Source: Auriscalpium vulgare (Eukaryota > Basidiomycota > Agaricomycetes > Russulales > Auriscalpiaceae). From it: a stretch of 64,000 bases of DNA. The position numbers were made by a program, and so were the translations under genes. Under the pieces are notes generated by a model. That model saw nothing but the letters and a program-made list of their open reading frames with translations, had not been told where the DNA came from and did no database searches. Where the stretch lies: contig JAHBBC010000006.1 in assembly GCA_019915015.1 (NCBI GenBank), positions 1,302,001 to 1,366,000 on the forward strand. The letters are read 5' to 3'. Below, piece after piece: positions 50,165-62,700 of the stretch. Numbering within the stretch: the stretch's first letter is position 1; every line of letters begins with the position of its first letter.

Positions 50165-52249
50165 ATGGCTTCATTCACTCTCCCACCGATCCACGACAAT
50201 CCAGACGGAGGATGGGGACCATCGACATCTAACCTGCCGGAAAACTTCAAATTCAAGGACATTCCCTACGCGCCGTACTCAAAATCTGACAAGCTCGGGC
50301 GATTTGCAGACTGGAATGATATCTCAGGCGATAACCGCCAATCGGCTCCCGGTGCCTCGAACAACGCTCGGGCTGGGGGTCGCGGTCGCCGCGATGGTGT
50401 GCAGGCGTTCGGCAGTGGCGCCCCGAGTGCTTTTGCATTCCAAGTAGAAGACGAGTCGAGCTTCTCTCTGGTGGACAACAAGACCAGCGCGCCGCGCCGA
50501 GGCGGAGGATTCTCTCGAGGACGTGGTGGGGGCCGTGGAGGGGCTGCTTACGGGCGCGGTGCATCCCGCGGTGCTGCTCGTGGAGGCTTTAATTCTGGAC
50601 GCGGAGGAGGTGCCCAGCGCGGAGGCAGGAGGGGATGGAGAGACTGGGACAAAGTGAGCACGAAGATAATCTGTACTCCTCATCCCCAAATTCACCATCC
50701 CCATTTACAAGAATAATCGCACACGCGAGTCTTCGGTGGCCATCGATCCTAGCTGGCAAATGCTGGAAGAAATTGAGTTCCATCGCCTTGCTAAATTGAG
50801 GCTCGAGGTTGATGAGCCCGAGGATCTGTATGGACCCTGTTCCTGCCTTTCTTGCCGTCACTCACTCTCACGTATGCAGTGAATCTTACGGCCGTCTGTA
50901 CCCTTACAACAAGGCTTACGACCGCATAACGACCAAGACCGAGCGTCCACTGCAGCCTGTCGACCGGATCAAATACAACACCACTACATCGGATGATCCA
51001 GTCATTCAGCAGGTGCGTGCGACGTTCCCGCAGTCATAACACGTTCCTCATCCGAGGAACAGTTGGCAGCGAAAGGCACTGCAACGGTGTACGCCACGGA
51101 CGTCATCCTCAGCGTGCTCATGTGCGCCCCGAGATCCGTTTATCCTTGGGATATTGTCATCGTCCGCGAAGGTGATCGCCTTTTCTTCGACAAGCGTGAC
51201 GGTGGGCCGTTTGACACCGTGACTGTCAACGAGAATGCCTCCGATCCGCCCCAGGACACGCCAGCACCGAACCCAAACAACCCTAACGAAAAACCCGTCG
51301 AGGTCACGCCGTCGATAAACACTGCGACTTCTCTTTCCCTCGAGGCGACCTACATCAATCAAAACTTCGGCTTCCAGTCCGTTATCGAGACTTCTCCTCC
51401 GCCGGCGGTTGACTTCGAAAAGCCCAATCCGTTTTACGGCCCAGACGAAACGGAGCCGCTCGCGTCGTGTGGGTACCGCTACCGTGTCTTCGATCTCGGC
51501 ATCACCGAGGAGGAAGACATCAAAATCTGCGTGCGCACGGAGGTTGATGCCTACCTCCCCGGGCAAGGCAGCCCGCTTCAGGGACAAGGCCTGACCACCA
51601 TCCGCGCCCTCAACGAATTCGACCCGCGCGCTCCCGGAGCAGGGGGCGCGCCTGACTGGCGCGCGAAGCTGGATTCGCAGCGCGGGGCGGTCGTCGCCAC
51701 GGAGATGAAGAATAACAGTTGCAAATTGGCGAAGTGGACCGTGCAGAGTGTCCTCGCAGGCGCCGAGCAGATGAAAATTGGGTGCGCTTCCTCAGATGGC
51801 TCACGATGATTTCTTCTCTTTTCTCATGCCGTTTATCTCTAGCTACGTTTCCCGCGCCAACCCGCGAGATAACACACGGCATGTCATATTGAGTGCCGCC
51901 TCCATGCGCCCCACGGACTTTGCGGCTCAGCTGAACGTCTCGCTTGCGAACGGCTGGGGTATCGTAAGGACGGTGACCGATCTGTGCATGAAGATGCCCG
52001 AAGGCAAATACGTTCTCGTCAAGGACCCGAACAAGGTGAGCTGCTAGTTGCATGGCGTCCGAAGGGTGCATAGCCTCCCGTTGCGTGCCATATTGCGACA
52101 TCATCTCAGTGCCGCCGATTCATCGTTCTCACATCACCTTCCTTTTGCAGCCTGTCATCCGGCTGTATGCGGTCCCATTCTCTGCGTTTACTGCCGAAGA
52201 CGATGAGGAAGAAGGCCCAGGCTTTGATGGAGAAGATCCAGATGCGTAA
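50165..52249 (+). CDS. MOE1: Translation initiation factor eIF3 subunit d
   Basis: Peripheral eIF3 subunit with mRNA cap-binding activity, known in S. pombe as Moe1. Begins MASFTLPPIHDNPDGGWGPS. An RGG-rich segment (about residues 105-155, GGGFSRGRGGGRGGAAYGRG and on) precedes a core that matches eIF3d closely: VAIDPSWQMLEEIEFHRLAK, YDRITTKTERPLQPVDRIKY, YATDVILSVLMCAPRSVYPW with DIVIVREGDRLFFDKRD, FDTVTVNENASDPPQD, AVVATEMKNNSCKLAKWTVQ, SRANPRDNTRHVILSAAS, LANGWGIVRTVTDLCMKMPE before GKYVLVKDPNK. The end is acidic (EDDEEEGPGFDGEDPDA) as in the human protein. Introns lie near 50654, 50829, 51014, 51781 and 52035. Confidence 0.95.
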
Positions 52250-52510
52250 TATTTGCGGGGTTTCTGGCGGATTCTGTCGCACTTGCGGTCCCTTAGCGGT
52301 GATGTCAGATGGGGCGCATGGGAAATGTATGATGCATTTTGGTCCAACTACTACCGGCAAGACGGGCCTTTCCTGCGCCGCATATCAAGACTGAGATGGG
52401 GCGGTACGTAGCACGCCCCCTCACTAAGCTAAGGTTCCGCAATATCAGCAAACTGCTGCGGCTGCCGACACATCCTGGGAGAAATTAGTCTCCGGAGTAT
52501 GTTCCTGCCT

Positions 52511-53865
52511 TCAGATATGGAACGTTGGTGTCATGCTGAGCTGAGGAGTGTTTCCACCGCGCCTTCTATGTTCGGGCTGCGTGATACGAGTCGGAGGATG
52601 GTTATTCGCGTGGACCCTTCACAAGTCGGTTACTCACCTGCGCTGCAGCGCACCGACCACCACTTCTCTCGGCACGTCCGCGAACATGCTCGTCAGATGC
52701 GTGATCTCGGCGTCGGTGGGAACGCGCAGCCCAGTGGACGCGCGCTCTGTGCGGCCGGTCAGCTCGTTCACCCACTCCCGCATGACAGAGCCCCCCGCCT
52801 CGGCCTCGTCCCCGCCTGGCGTCTCGGCAGGCATGGGAGCAGGCGGCGTGCGTGCGGTCGTCACGACCTCGTCCTCGAACTGCGAAGGAGGCGCACTTGG
52901 CTCGTCCGGAAGCGCACGGTTGGTCCTCCGAGGCGCGCGAAGATCGCCGACCGCTGGGAGCAGGTATCGCGAAGACAGGCGGATGATCCAGGGAGGAAGC
53001 CGGTAGCTCTTCAGACTTGCAATGTCTGCGCGGTATAGCGCGCCGCTGAGAACCCCTATGAGGGACACCGTTGCTGTTGCCCACGATTGGCCGATAGCGA
53101 GCTGATGGAGTGGAGAAAAGGCGGGGAGGGGGCTCGGCATCAACAGATGTAATGTTTTGAACGGCACCGAAATCCTCACCTGCAGTGCAAGAACATAGAA
53201 GAATACATTGTTCGATAGGGTCACTCCGAAAATGCGGAAGTGATAGATCACAGGGACAATTCGTGTGTATTGGTAGAGCAGGCTGAAGACAAGCGCTGTC
53301 GGTCCCGCTGGGATGGAATTGAAGCCGAGCTGGTGGAAGGCCAGGAGCGTGACGAGCTCTAGCGCGGTGGAAAGCACGGTTGAGATAACCAGGTACGACT
53401 GTTTTGGGATGAGCTTTCTGTTGCGAGAGGAACCTCTGGGAGAACTCACGGCGTACTTCACCCCGCCAAACTGGCGCTCTATGCTGACGCCGAGGTTGAA
53501 CATGAGCATTTCCCATACGAAGAGTTCACTCGAGTTGGAGTACGTGAGATTATGCGTGAGCAGTCGCCAATACTGCGCTTATGAGTGCCATAACGGTGAG
53601 AGCACGCGGCAAGAACTAACTTGGTGGTGGCGCGACAGATGCGGTACGAGCTGCCGGGCGACATTGTTCACGTTCCTTCAAGCTGACCGAGCCTGAACCA
53701 CGCACCGGCAAATGGAAATAGTGCTTTACATCGAACACGGCGACCACAAACGACGTCACGGCGCAGGTTATCATGAGGCCTCCGAGGGAATGTCAGGAGC
53801 AGTGCTGCTGAGCAGGATGAAGACAACAGCTGACCTTTGGTGATCGGCGCATGCTGGAAAGACAT
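52511..53865 (-). CDS. DSC2/UBAC2-like rhomboid pseudoprotease
   Basis: Rhomboid-like membrane protein with a C-terminal UBA/CUE-type domain, as in Dsc2 of the Golgi Dsc E3 ligase and human UBAC2. Exons from the ATG at 53865: MSFQHAPITKGLMITCAVTS then FVVAVFDVKHYFHLP; HQYWRLLTHNLTYSNSSELF; MLMFNLGVSIERQFGGVKYA; SYLVISTVLSTALELVTLLA; GPTALVFSLLYQYTRIVPVI; IGQSWATATVSLIGVLSGAL; and the end STGLRVPTDAEITHLTSMFA, DVPREVVVGALQRS, PNIEGAVETLLSM. The GxSxG and HxxxxH of active rhomboids are not seen. A proline/Thr-rich linker of about 70 residues connects spans to the UBA domain. Restoring SPNIEGAVETLL needs the small last exon ending at 52511. An upstream ATG at 53892 would add nine residues. Confidence 0.85.
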
Positions 53866-54453
53866 CACAGCGAACCCGGCAGATGGCTCCACTCGGTGAT
53901 GGAGGTGTATGGGTTGCGAAGGGAAATGACGAAGGAGTCGGAAACGACGAAGCTGCTGCCCGCGACGTGTCTCACGTGATTCAGTGGCAGTTCCGCCTTT
54001 TCCACTTTTCTAAATTCCGGCTCAGTGAGCAGTGAGTGTCAGAATTCTGCTGACCAGCATCTTGCAGTACTGGCTAAGTAGATGGTTGTTTCCCCCGAGC
54101 GCGTTATCTATTTCAGTCTTGGCTTTGATCTACCACGCCATACTACAGTACATGACGCCGACGCCACGGCGCCAACGTCACAGCCTGCGATCGACATAGC
54201 TGTGTCAAAAATTCTACCGCGGGTGGAATTACATTGACACGAGGACATCAGCTCACGAGACAGCAAAGTTCGAAGATAGCACTTGTTCCACCACGGGCAG
54301 TCCGGGTTTCGCAAATTGAATATGTGCCATCTGCCGATTCTGCGGTCTCCGGCAATGCCGTGCACTGCACGATATGGATTAAAGACGTGGAGTAGCAATC
54401 GAGGGATATTCCTTTATCCCTCGGCATCCAAGTCCAGAGATCTTGTGAACGAT

Positions 54454-54479
54454 CGAACGTGGTCAGCTGGCCACGTTCG
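54454..54479. repeat. 26 bp imperfect palindrome
   Basis: CGAACGTGG-T-CAGCTG-G-CCACGTTCG; the nine-base arms are exact inverted copies around a CAGCTG (E-box-like) centre with one mismatched pair. A dimeric transcription-factor site is possible. Confidence 0.7.
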
Positions 54480-55846
54480 AGGAGGACGTTGTACGGTTAG
54501 AGTGTACGTACTCCGTGAAGCCGGGTGCTTACCTCCGGCGATGTGATCGTAAACGTTCTGAACACAACAAACCTGTAAGCCCGCTATCGGAGGCTTTACG
54601 AGCCTCGACTGACCATACAAACCGGAGGATCCGATTGTCGGTCGCCGTGACGCTCAGATGACTGCACCCTACTGCACCGCGGTGAATATGCTTCATGCCG
54701 CCCCGATGCGGCGAACGTGGAGAGGTCTCGCGTGGCCGTACGCTATCAAGCCAACCTATATCTCTAGATTTGCCGATCATCATGAGACCCCCTCGTGGGC
54801 TGCAACCCTGCATCTCGCACAACTCTGTCAAGCCCACCCTGTAGAAATCGACAAAAGTCGACATCACGACATGGGGCTCCAAAGCAGTGTACGTACCGCT
54901 GTTCCTGTGCGCCTTGAATTTGCGTGATGAAGAGCGTGTCTTGGCGGCAGGGTCCTCAGCGCGATATCCCCGTCGCGGTCCTGCTTCTGAGCGCCGGTCC
55001 GCCCAACGTGCAGTGCAGCTGGCCTGCATGCAGGAGGTGAGCCATGACCGGTATGACTATATAGGTGCATGGATCTCCTACTGACGTGACGTGCAGAGTC
55101 TCGGGTCGGGGCTAAGCCCATGGCATCCGTCTGCACGTCGATCCTCGTTATCTAGCGATCGCGAGCCGATGATCCGCCGCACTTCACCACATGGTGTCCA
55201 GGGCTTGTGTGTCCCGTGAAGGTTTTCCGTCTACTTTCCGTCGCGCAAAACTTTGGAGGCACGAACGACGGAGCGAATTAAGAATAGTAGCGAAAGTTCT
55301 GCTTGATGCTATGAGCAGGCGGAGGCCTAGAACATGGAGCTGCGTACTGTCCTGAGTGTCCACAGATAGCACGTTTTTCGGCCAGGATCATGTGGCACGT
55401 TGGAGCACACGCTACCCTGAAGGACCTGAACTTTTGAAGTACTCGTCAAGTGAATAGATTGTCGCGGTGTCATTCTTACATGTAAGCTGAGACCGCGTGA
55501 AACTGCCCACCTGGAACGAAAACCAGCTGGCCAGGATCCTCTCTCTGAGACATATCCATGTGGTTCTACAATCTATATCAGTTCGAGACCGAAGAAGCGA
55601 CCTTGGATTCCGGAAAGAGCGACGAGTATGCCAGAGGCCAGAGGCCACCGGTATCGGGAGGAACGCGAGCCATCAGCCGATCACCTGTGGGGCGACAAGG
55701 ACGGAAGATCTCCTCTTACAAGATTTCATGAGGAGATGTTATCCGCACGGGGAGGATCGAGGAGTGCGGCCCGCATGCTTCCCATACGCGCCTCCGAGGC
55801 CGGCGGTAGGACCCACGATCTGGAGCCTGCCCGACGTGCGAGACTC

Positions 55847-55873
55847 GTCGCGGACGAGTTGCTCGTCCGCGAC
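55847..55873. repeat. 12 bp perfect hairpin
   Basis: GTCGCGGACGAG, loop TTG, CTCGTCCGCGAC. Arms are perfectly complementary. Could be a transcribed stem-loop or a binding-site palindrome. Confidence 0.75.
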
Positions 55874-58061
55874 GCCTTGCACAGGACGCCGATGGGGATA
55901 CGCGTAGCCGACGCGGGATCGCCGAAGCCCGCGTATACGTAGCGGCGCGACGCGTCAGAGAGGTATCGTCGGTGTCAGCAGAGCACAGCACACCGCGCGG
56001 CGAGGAGCCTTAGACAGCCTCCGAGCAACAGCAACGAGCGTGCGGCGCAACGGTCAGCCTCGGTGGTCCGGTCGAGCCGCCGCTGCAGAGCGATGAAGAG
56101 GATTTGCGCCGCGGATTGCGGTTGAACATGGGCCCGCAGGAAATTGCTGACACGGGAGATGAGCAGGTCGCAGAGGAGGGGAACGCGTGACGCGCAAACT
56201 TTTTTCGGGGGGATGCCGTACCTCTTTGGGCCCCTTGAACCCCGAGGGTCGAGCGTGTGCACCGTCGGCCTCTGAGACATGGGTCAGAGCGCGAGAGCGG
56301 CGATCGCGACGGCAGGGAGAGGCACGTGGTTACGGCAGCTGCGTCGGTCCTGGACTCTGCCCCGCGCGCCGTTGTCATGTCGATCATCGCCATCCCCTCT
56401 GCAGACGCGTCCCGCCCCGCACCCGATGGGACGTCTCCGTCGTCGCGCACCAGCCCACGGCCGCCGTCGCGTCTGCGGTCTGGGCCCCCGCCTCGTGGGC
56501 CACCCCCGAGCGCCGGTATGGGCTCGCGCATTCTTCCATACGCGTTACAGGCGCGCCATGACGCGCTTCTCTATAGACTCACTACGCGCGTCGTTCGTGG
56601 CGGGATTACTCGAGTCCCGAGTTACAGCAGCCCCGCGTGCCGTCATAGGCGACGTACTCGCCCTCGCGCAAGGGCTTCCCGGGCCTCTCTGCTGCGCAAT
56701 GACACCCTCCTGCCGGGCTGCGAGCGCGATTCATAAGACACCTGCTTGTGAGGTCAGAGCACTGACACACCCACGAGGCTCACACATTCGTGCGCTTTCC
56801 CCAGACGGCCAGCGACCCCCAATATATTCCTGCTCCCGGGGCTCCGCGCGCCCATATGTTGCGACCGGGCAACGCGCGCACCTCCACGTTCTTTACCGGG
56901 CCTTGGCACGGACCTGGCGCTTCCGCGCATGCAGCTGCACCTGGGCACGGTGCTGTCGCTGCTCGCGCGGCGAGTGGTGCGCGGGGCGGGGCGTGGCCAC
57001 TCGAGGAAGCACGCGTCGGAGGAGTGCGCCCGTGTGGATCTGGGGCCTGGGGCGTGTTTCCGCCACGGAGAAGCCCCAGGGGAGACGCTGCGACCTGTTT
57101 GCGTTCGAAGCACGCACGCACCGCCACCTCCGTGGCCGCAGGGAAGGAGGCGATAGCCCAGGCGCCCGTTCCCACACGCTCGCTCTTATTTAGCCCGGCG
57201 CACGCACTAGACCCGCTGCGCGTGCATCGGCCTCACCGTCACATACATACCTCGCTGTCGTTCATACATGCGCAACGGTGCGGAATGCAAGGCCGTGCGC
57301 GTCGCGATGTGGCCATCGGGGCACGGGGCGCGTTGATTATGGCTGTCACTGGCAGGCGGTGCGCGCACGTCAGACGAGGCGCCCGCGCGGCAAGCGGGGC
57401 AACGCTCGCTCCCCGCGCGATCGCGGTGCCGCCGCCCAGCTGAGCATCGGCCTCGAGGCGCCCCCGGCCGCGTCGACGCGCAGGGGGATCCGCAGGTGCG
57501 CGCTGGCACGCCGCCGCCGCCGCCGCCGCGAGGACTGAGACGCGCGGGGGCGGTGCGGGCAAGGACCTGATCCCTGCGAGGGGCTGCGAGTGAGGCCGGC
57601 GCCTGGCGCGTGGGGAGTCAGCGGGCCCAAGAGGGCAAGGGGCGTGCCGGTGCGGGGGGTCTGGTGTCGGCGCGGGGGCTGGCGCTGGCGCGGGCGGGCA
57701 GGGCGCGGTAACGTATGGACGGGGGCGGATATCGCCGGCGGCCAGTTACGGTACGTCCTCGGGAAATATCCGCAGCCCCGCCTCGCCCTTACAGCATCCC
57801 CTCCGTCGGCGGTCCTCCCCCAATGTCCGTCCGTATCATCAATGCTCGCATTTCTTTCTACCTAGCATTACATTACGACTGTATAACTGCTAACACAAGA
57901 CAGCGTCCGCGACGGACACACAAGAAGCAATAAAATATCTCAAAACGCGGCGGGCCGGGGGAATAATACGCAATGGGGAAGTGATACAATGCCAATGAGT
58001 ACAGTGGGATAATAGCGCGGCGCCCCGGGCGGAACGCCGTTCCAAAGACGTGCGAGTGTGG

Positions 58062-58092
58062 ATATGAAGAGAGACAGAGAGAGAGAGAGCGC
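58062..58092. repeat. AG/GA microsatellite
   Basis: Purine-rich AGAGAGACAGAGAGAGAGAG tract in the region downstream of the GATA gene stop. Confidence 0.7.
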
Positions 58093-58206
58093 TATGGCCG
58101 TTTTGCGACAGATAAATACTTAAATAAAAGGATAATATTCACAGCAGCGAAGCAAGGCATGCACAAGAAATGGGCAAGGGGATATAGGCATCGTTGCGGG
58201 GCGGTT

Positions 58207-59763
58207 CTACGCCACGACCGTCTTGCGGAGGATGCTGGGTTTTCGCTGCGCCTTCACGTCCACCATCGGCACCGTCTGCCACCCCGTCACCTCGGGCATG
58301 TCGACCCCGGGCGTCCGCGGCGACGCCGACGGGATGTCCACGGGGAGCGACCCGCGCCGCCCAAAGTAGTCCGGCGACGACGACAGCGCGTACTCGGGCG
58401 ACGTCGCGGAGCGGCGCGGTGACGACTGCAGGGACGCAATGTCGGAGAGGGGGGCGTTGGGTATCCGGATGCCACCCTCAGGCGTGCCGAGCGGAGGCGA
58501 GTGGGACGATCGCTCCAGGGGCAGCGAGAAGCTCGCTGGCGAGGGCGAGTTGAAGGAAGACGGGGGTGCCGACCCTGAGGACGAGTACACCGACACTGCA
58601 GGGTCCGTGTGAGGAACCGCGACAAAACACAGAAAATGGCAAGTTCACGTACCTGAGTCGTCCCAGTCGCTGCTCGAATGCACGGAAGACGAGGATGAGA
58701 CAGACGTCCGCCGGCTCAAGGGCTGGGGCCCGTCGAGCGACTCCTTCTTGATCATCTTGGCCGGCGAGCCGCCGAGGCCCTTGGCCTGCTTGCGCGACTT
58801 GTTGCCCGTCCGCAGCTCGTCGAAGCGGAGGGGCCGTGGCCGCAGGTGGGTGCGCTCGTAGAGGCCGCACTTGTTGCAGACGATCTTGCCCGGGTTGAGC
58901 GTCGAGCGGCGCCAGCTGGGCGGCTCTGTTTGGGAGCAGTTGAAGCACCGGCGGCGGAGATACTGCGTCTCCTTGGAGGACGCGTCGTCGGTGTGCTGCA
59001 CGGGGAGGCCGGTGTGGGGGGAGAGGTAGGAGAGCGGGTGCATGGCGTCGGAGGATGGGGGGCGGTAGAGGCAAGTCTGGGACGGGACGATGACGGGGGC
59101 GGACTCCTCGAGCTTCACGTTGGGGTCCATTTTGTCAAAGTCGACGTAGGAGGAGGCGGGAGAGGAGGAGAGGGAGCCGCTGAGGTGGAGGTTGTCGTGG
59201 GAGCCGAGGGAGATGAGCTGGGGCGAGTGGTCCATTAAGAGCGGCTCGCCGTAGAGGGTATCGACGCGCGAGTGGTACGAGCCCATCATGGACTCGTCCT
59301 GGGGCATGAAGGGCTGCTGGGAATAGTGGAGGTCGTCACGGTCCTGACGGACGTAGGGGTATGTTGCTCTGCGCATGGTGGCGAGGTCCTGTTGGTGGTG
59401 GTGAGTGGCGCGGTGGTGCTGCCAGTCGTCGGGGCCCTGGGGGAGGTGCTGCTGCTGCTGCTCGAGGAAGTAGCTGGACTGGTGGTCTGCGGGCGGGGAG
59501 AGGTCGTGGTCGTAGAGCTCGCCGAGCAGGGAGGGGCGTGCGTTGTAGGGTGCGACGTTGTGTGCGAGGCCGGGCCAGAGGTGGGCAGCCTCTGGGGCAA
59601 CGGTGTGGTCGTCTGCCATGCTGTCTGCGAAGATGTTGCGGACGGGCTCGAGCTCGAGCTTGAAGTGTGCGGGGGAGTGGAGGTGGTCGTCTGTGCGGGG
59701 GGACGGGGTGCGTGGGGTGGATGCGTCGGAGGGGTAGTAGGCGTCGAAGTGGAAGGGGTCCAT
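58207..59763 (-). CDS. GATA-type zinc-finger transcription factor
   Basis: Nuclear DNA-binding regulator. Exons 59763-58653 and 58595-58207 give 499 aa. One GATA finger: C273-x2-C276...C296-x2-C299 (CFNC...CNKC, 19 residues in the loop by my count), with PPSWRRSTLNPGKIV and the basic tail GLYERTHLRPRPLRFDELR. Residues 1-270 are rich in His/Gln/Asp/Ser and likely disordered activation regions. After the finger come Ser-rich segments, a polyserine run (TSVSSSSSVHSSSDWDDS, at the splice) and a C-terminus rich in Ser-Pro with RKPSILRKTVVA. Agaricomycete GATA factors regulate nitrogen use, light response or fruiting; which applies is not shown. Flanked by kilobases of gene-free DNA. Confidence 0.9.
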
Positions 59764-62700
59764 TTAAGAGCAAGGGGACGGGGATGGGTCGAAGCAAGAA
59801 GGAGGCGGGGCGGGGGCGTCGCGAAGCCGGGCTTCCAGTCGAGCGGGAGGATGCAGCGCAGTGGGTTTTGTACGGATTCGGTTCGCGCCATCCTGTGCCC
59901 TCGTTCGGGCTTAGCCTCCCACATCTGTCACCGTCACGCCCGGTCACAAAGGTGCTTCTGTGCGCCGAGCGGGCGGGCCCGTTTCCTCCGGCAGCGCGGC
60001 GCGGCGGGTGTGACGCGGGCGTGACCGATGGCTCGTGCACGCCGCTCCGAAATCTCACCTGGCCGATATCTGCACACGCGTCCACGCTTCCCCCCCTTTT
60101 CCCATGGGAATTCGAAGTTCGAGGGACACCCCCCCGCCCGCCACACGCACCGCCCCGCCCCCCGTCGTCGTCCTCGTCGCTGTCGTCGTCGCCGTCCGCC
60201 TCGTCACCGTCACCGTCCTCCGCGACCAGCCCCCGCCACACCGCCAGCGCCATGCGACCCCCCCGGCGTTGCCCAGCCCGGCGCACCCGACAACCGCCTT
60301 AGACGCCCGCCCCCAATCCTCCGTGCTCGCCGTCTCCCTCCGCAACTGCGCGCGAGCCTCAATGAACCCCCGTCCGGTTGCCGTTCCTCGACCGCCGCAA
60401 GCCCTCCACCGCCAGAGCCAGCCAGCTTCTGCTTCCGAAAGCGCGACCTCGCCGTCGGCGCCTCCGCCCGCTCGCGCAATGCCGAAAACCCTAATCGTCG
60501 CGCTTCATGTCCACGCGGCGCGGCCGCCCCCTCTATGTCAACTCCCCAAAGCCTAGGACGCCCAACGGTCTCCATTGTCTGTGCGAGCAGCCCGGAGTTA
60601 TGGAGCACCTCCCCCACGCCTCCCCGGGCTTCATCTCCCAATCCAGGCGGGCGTAGGACCAGTGCTCCAAAGCTAATGTACAAACGCGGCATTGTCTACG
60701 CCCGTGACTGCGCGCCGGGCCCCCGAACGGGTCTTTTGTCCTCTGCCGCCAGCGTCCCATTGAAATGAATACTTGTGTTATCGTCCTTTAAGCATGCGGA
60801 AGTTAATGACGCCGCACTCTTCTCGCAGAAGCAGCACCGCGCGTGTCGTCACCGCACCGCCCCTTGTGCCGTAGCGCCTTCTGCCTCTGAGAAGACAGAA
60901 ACGTGGACGCCGGCGGTGAACAGCACAAGGCAAGCCATGCAGCCTGCGCTGGGCGGGCTGTCAGCGCGCGCGGACAGCCGTCGCGGGGGTCCCGGGGTAT
61001 GCAGTTCTCGTGGCGTATCCGCGGGGCAGCCCCGCACAGGTTCAGCGCGCCTCCGCGCTGCAGTGGACCCATGCGTACCCACGATCGACAGGTTTTTCTG
61101 CCAGGCCCGTCGAGAGCGTCGGACGGCGCGGCCGACGGGTTCAGGGAGCAGATAAATTTCCAGAGGCAGAGAAAGCAGCCGGGGCGGGACCGCGACGCGT
61201 GCGGAAGCCCAGCGCCACCCACTGGGCGCCTACGCCACAAAGGCACCCACGTGCGCCTCGTTGGCGACCCATTCCCGCCCACGCGCGCTGCCCGCCTGCG
61301 CTGCGTTGCGCTGCGCGTCGCGAGCAGCGCACATGTCCACCGCGCCCGCGCCGTCGCCGTCGCGGTGGCGGGCGCCAGCGATCGCAGATCCCGTGCGCGG
61401 CTGAGTCAGCGGGGGCGGCGACCCGGCTTTTCACCGGTTTGCGCGATCGTCGCCGACAAAGCCCCCGCGCGCTGGCATTGCAACCGCGCGCCACAGAGGA
61501 GCGCAATCCATACATACGCGCCCACCGCGTCGCTGCGCCCGCGCCCACATGCGCCGCTGCCTCGTCGCGACACCCGGGCGCCTAGCGCCCCGTCGCGGTG
61601 CGCGCACTCTGACTGTACGTCCGCTGCACGGCGCCGCCACCAGGGCTCGATCAGTGCGCCCCGACGCGTCTCGGTGGGAGAGCTGGGGCGCACGCGCGAT
61701 CGGGACGGCGACCCTGCACGCGAGGCCGCCCAGCTTGCAGATCCTCACGTTGTGTGCACAGCCCGGCGCCGGCCCGCCTCCCGCTCCCCCGGGCGATAAG
61801 TGCGCGCGCCCGTCCCGACAGCCCGCCCCCGATCCCCTGCGCACGTACCGCCATCACCGAGTCTTGATCCCACTTGTTCTTCACCAGCGCCGGCCTAGAT
61901 CGGGCTTGCCGTGCTTATTCAAATTAAAATTAAATCGCCCAGTGCCAAGCTCCGATCTCTCTGCACACTGTGCGGCCGCCAGAGCCTTATCGCACCGTAC
62001 CGATCACCACCGTCGGTCCTCGATTGCAGGCGACGTTTTTCTGCCTTCCGTGTTGTTTCCGTACCTCCGACCGTCGCGTGCGCTCGCGTGCGGTTCCTGC
62101 CCATTTTTCTGCTTTTCTTCCGCACCGTGTCCTATCAATTCTCTATCCGGTCACCTCAAGACATGCAGTCGCATCGCGAGCGCGAACGTTTGTAACCCTT
62201 CTCGCTTCACAGTTGATGGTGGCCGCCCCGCGTTGATCTTCGCTTGCATGGCGGAGTCCCAGCTAAGCCTGATCGAGAGCCGGCGGGCACACCTATCGCC
62301 TGCACCCTGCATGCTATTAGCTGCTGCGCTTAGCCCGCTCGTACCAGCGCCGCGCCTCGCCGCCGCTCCTCCGGCTCGTCGTGCACGCTACGCGCGACCC
62401 ATAGCGGGCAGCGCTGGCGTTCCGACTCCGTGTCTCGCCGTCGACGAGGGGACCGCCTTGCCCGAGCTCGAGCTCTGTGACCCCGTGTCAGTCGGCTGCT
62501 CTGCACAACTTTGCACCCACCGTGCCTCCCGAGCCCGCCTATACACATGGCCGCGCCCGGATTCCCTATGGGATAGCAGACGGCTAACAACGCATCAATC
62601 ACAGGTTGTATGGCTGCAGCGCAGCGCGTCCCATCAGCGGGCGCCACCTGGTGTGGAGGATGCTGTACAGACCCTGACGATGTCCATTGCACGGGAGCGA

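Larger units (their letters stand above)
53866..58206. other. Gene-free stretch, GC-rich in its right half
   Basis: About 4.3 kb without a supported gene, far above the 0.1-0.8 kb gaps elsewhere. From about 55600 to 57900 the DNA is visibly GC-rich, with long open frames on all strands that I take as a composition effect: none has splice-phase support or family motifs. A minus-strand frame at 54529-55029 reads less randomly but shows nothing recognisable. A CGAACGTGG...CCACGTTCG palindrome, a 12 bp hairpin and an AG/GA repeat are listed separately. The right end should carry the 3' UTR of the GATA gene. Confidence 0.5.

Noticed and set aside
55497..57200. Long overlapping frames on both strands
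   Set aside because: Same GC-composition effect; adjoining frames are equally open and none shows a family signature.
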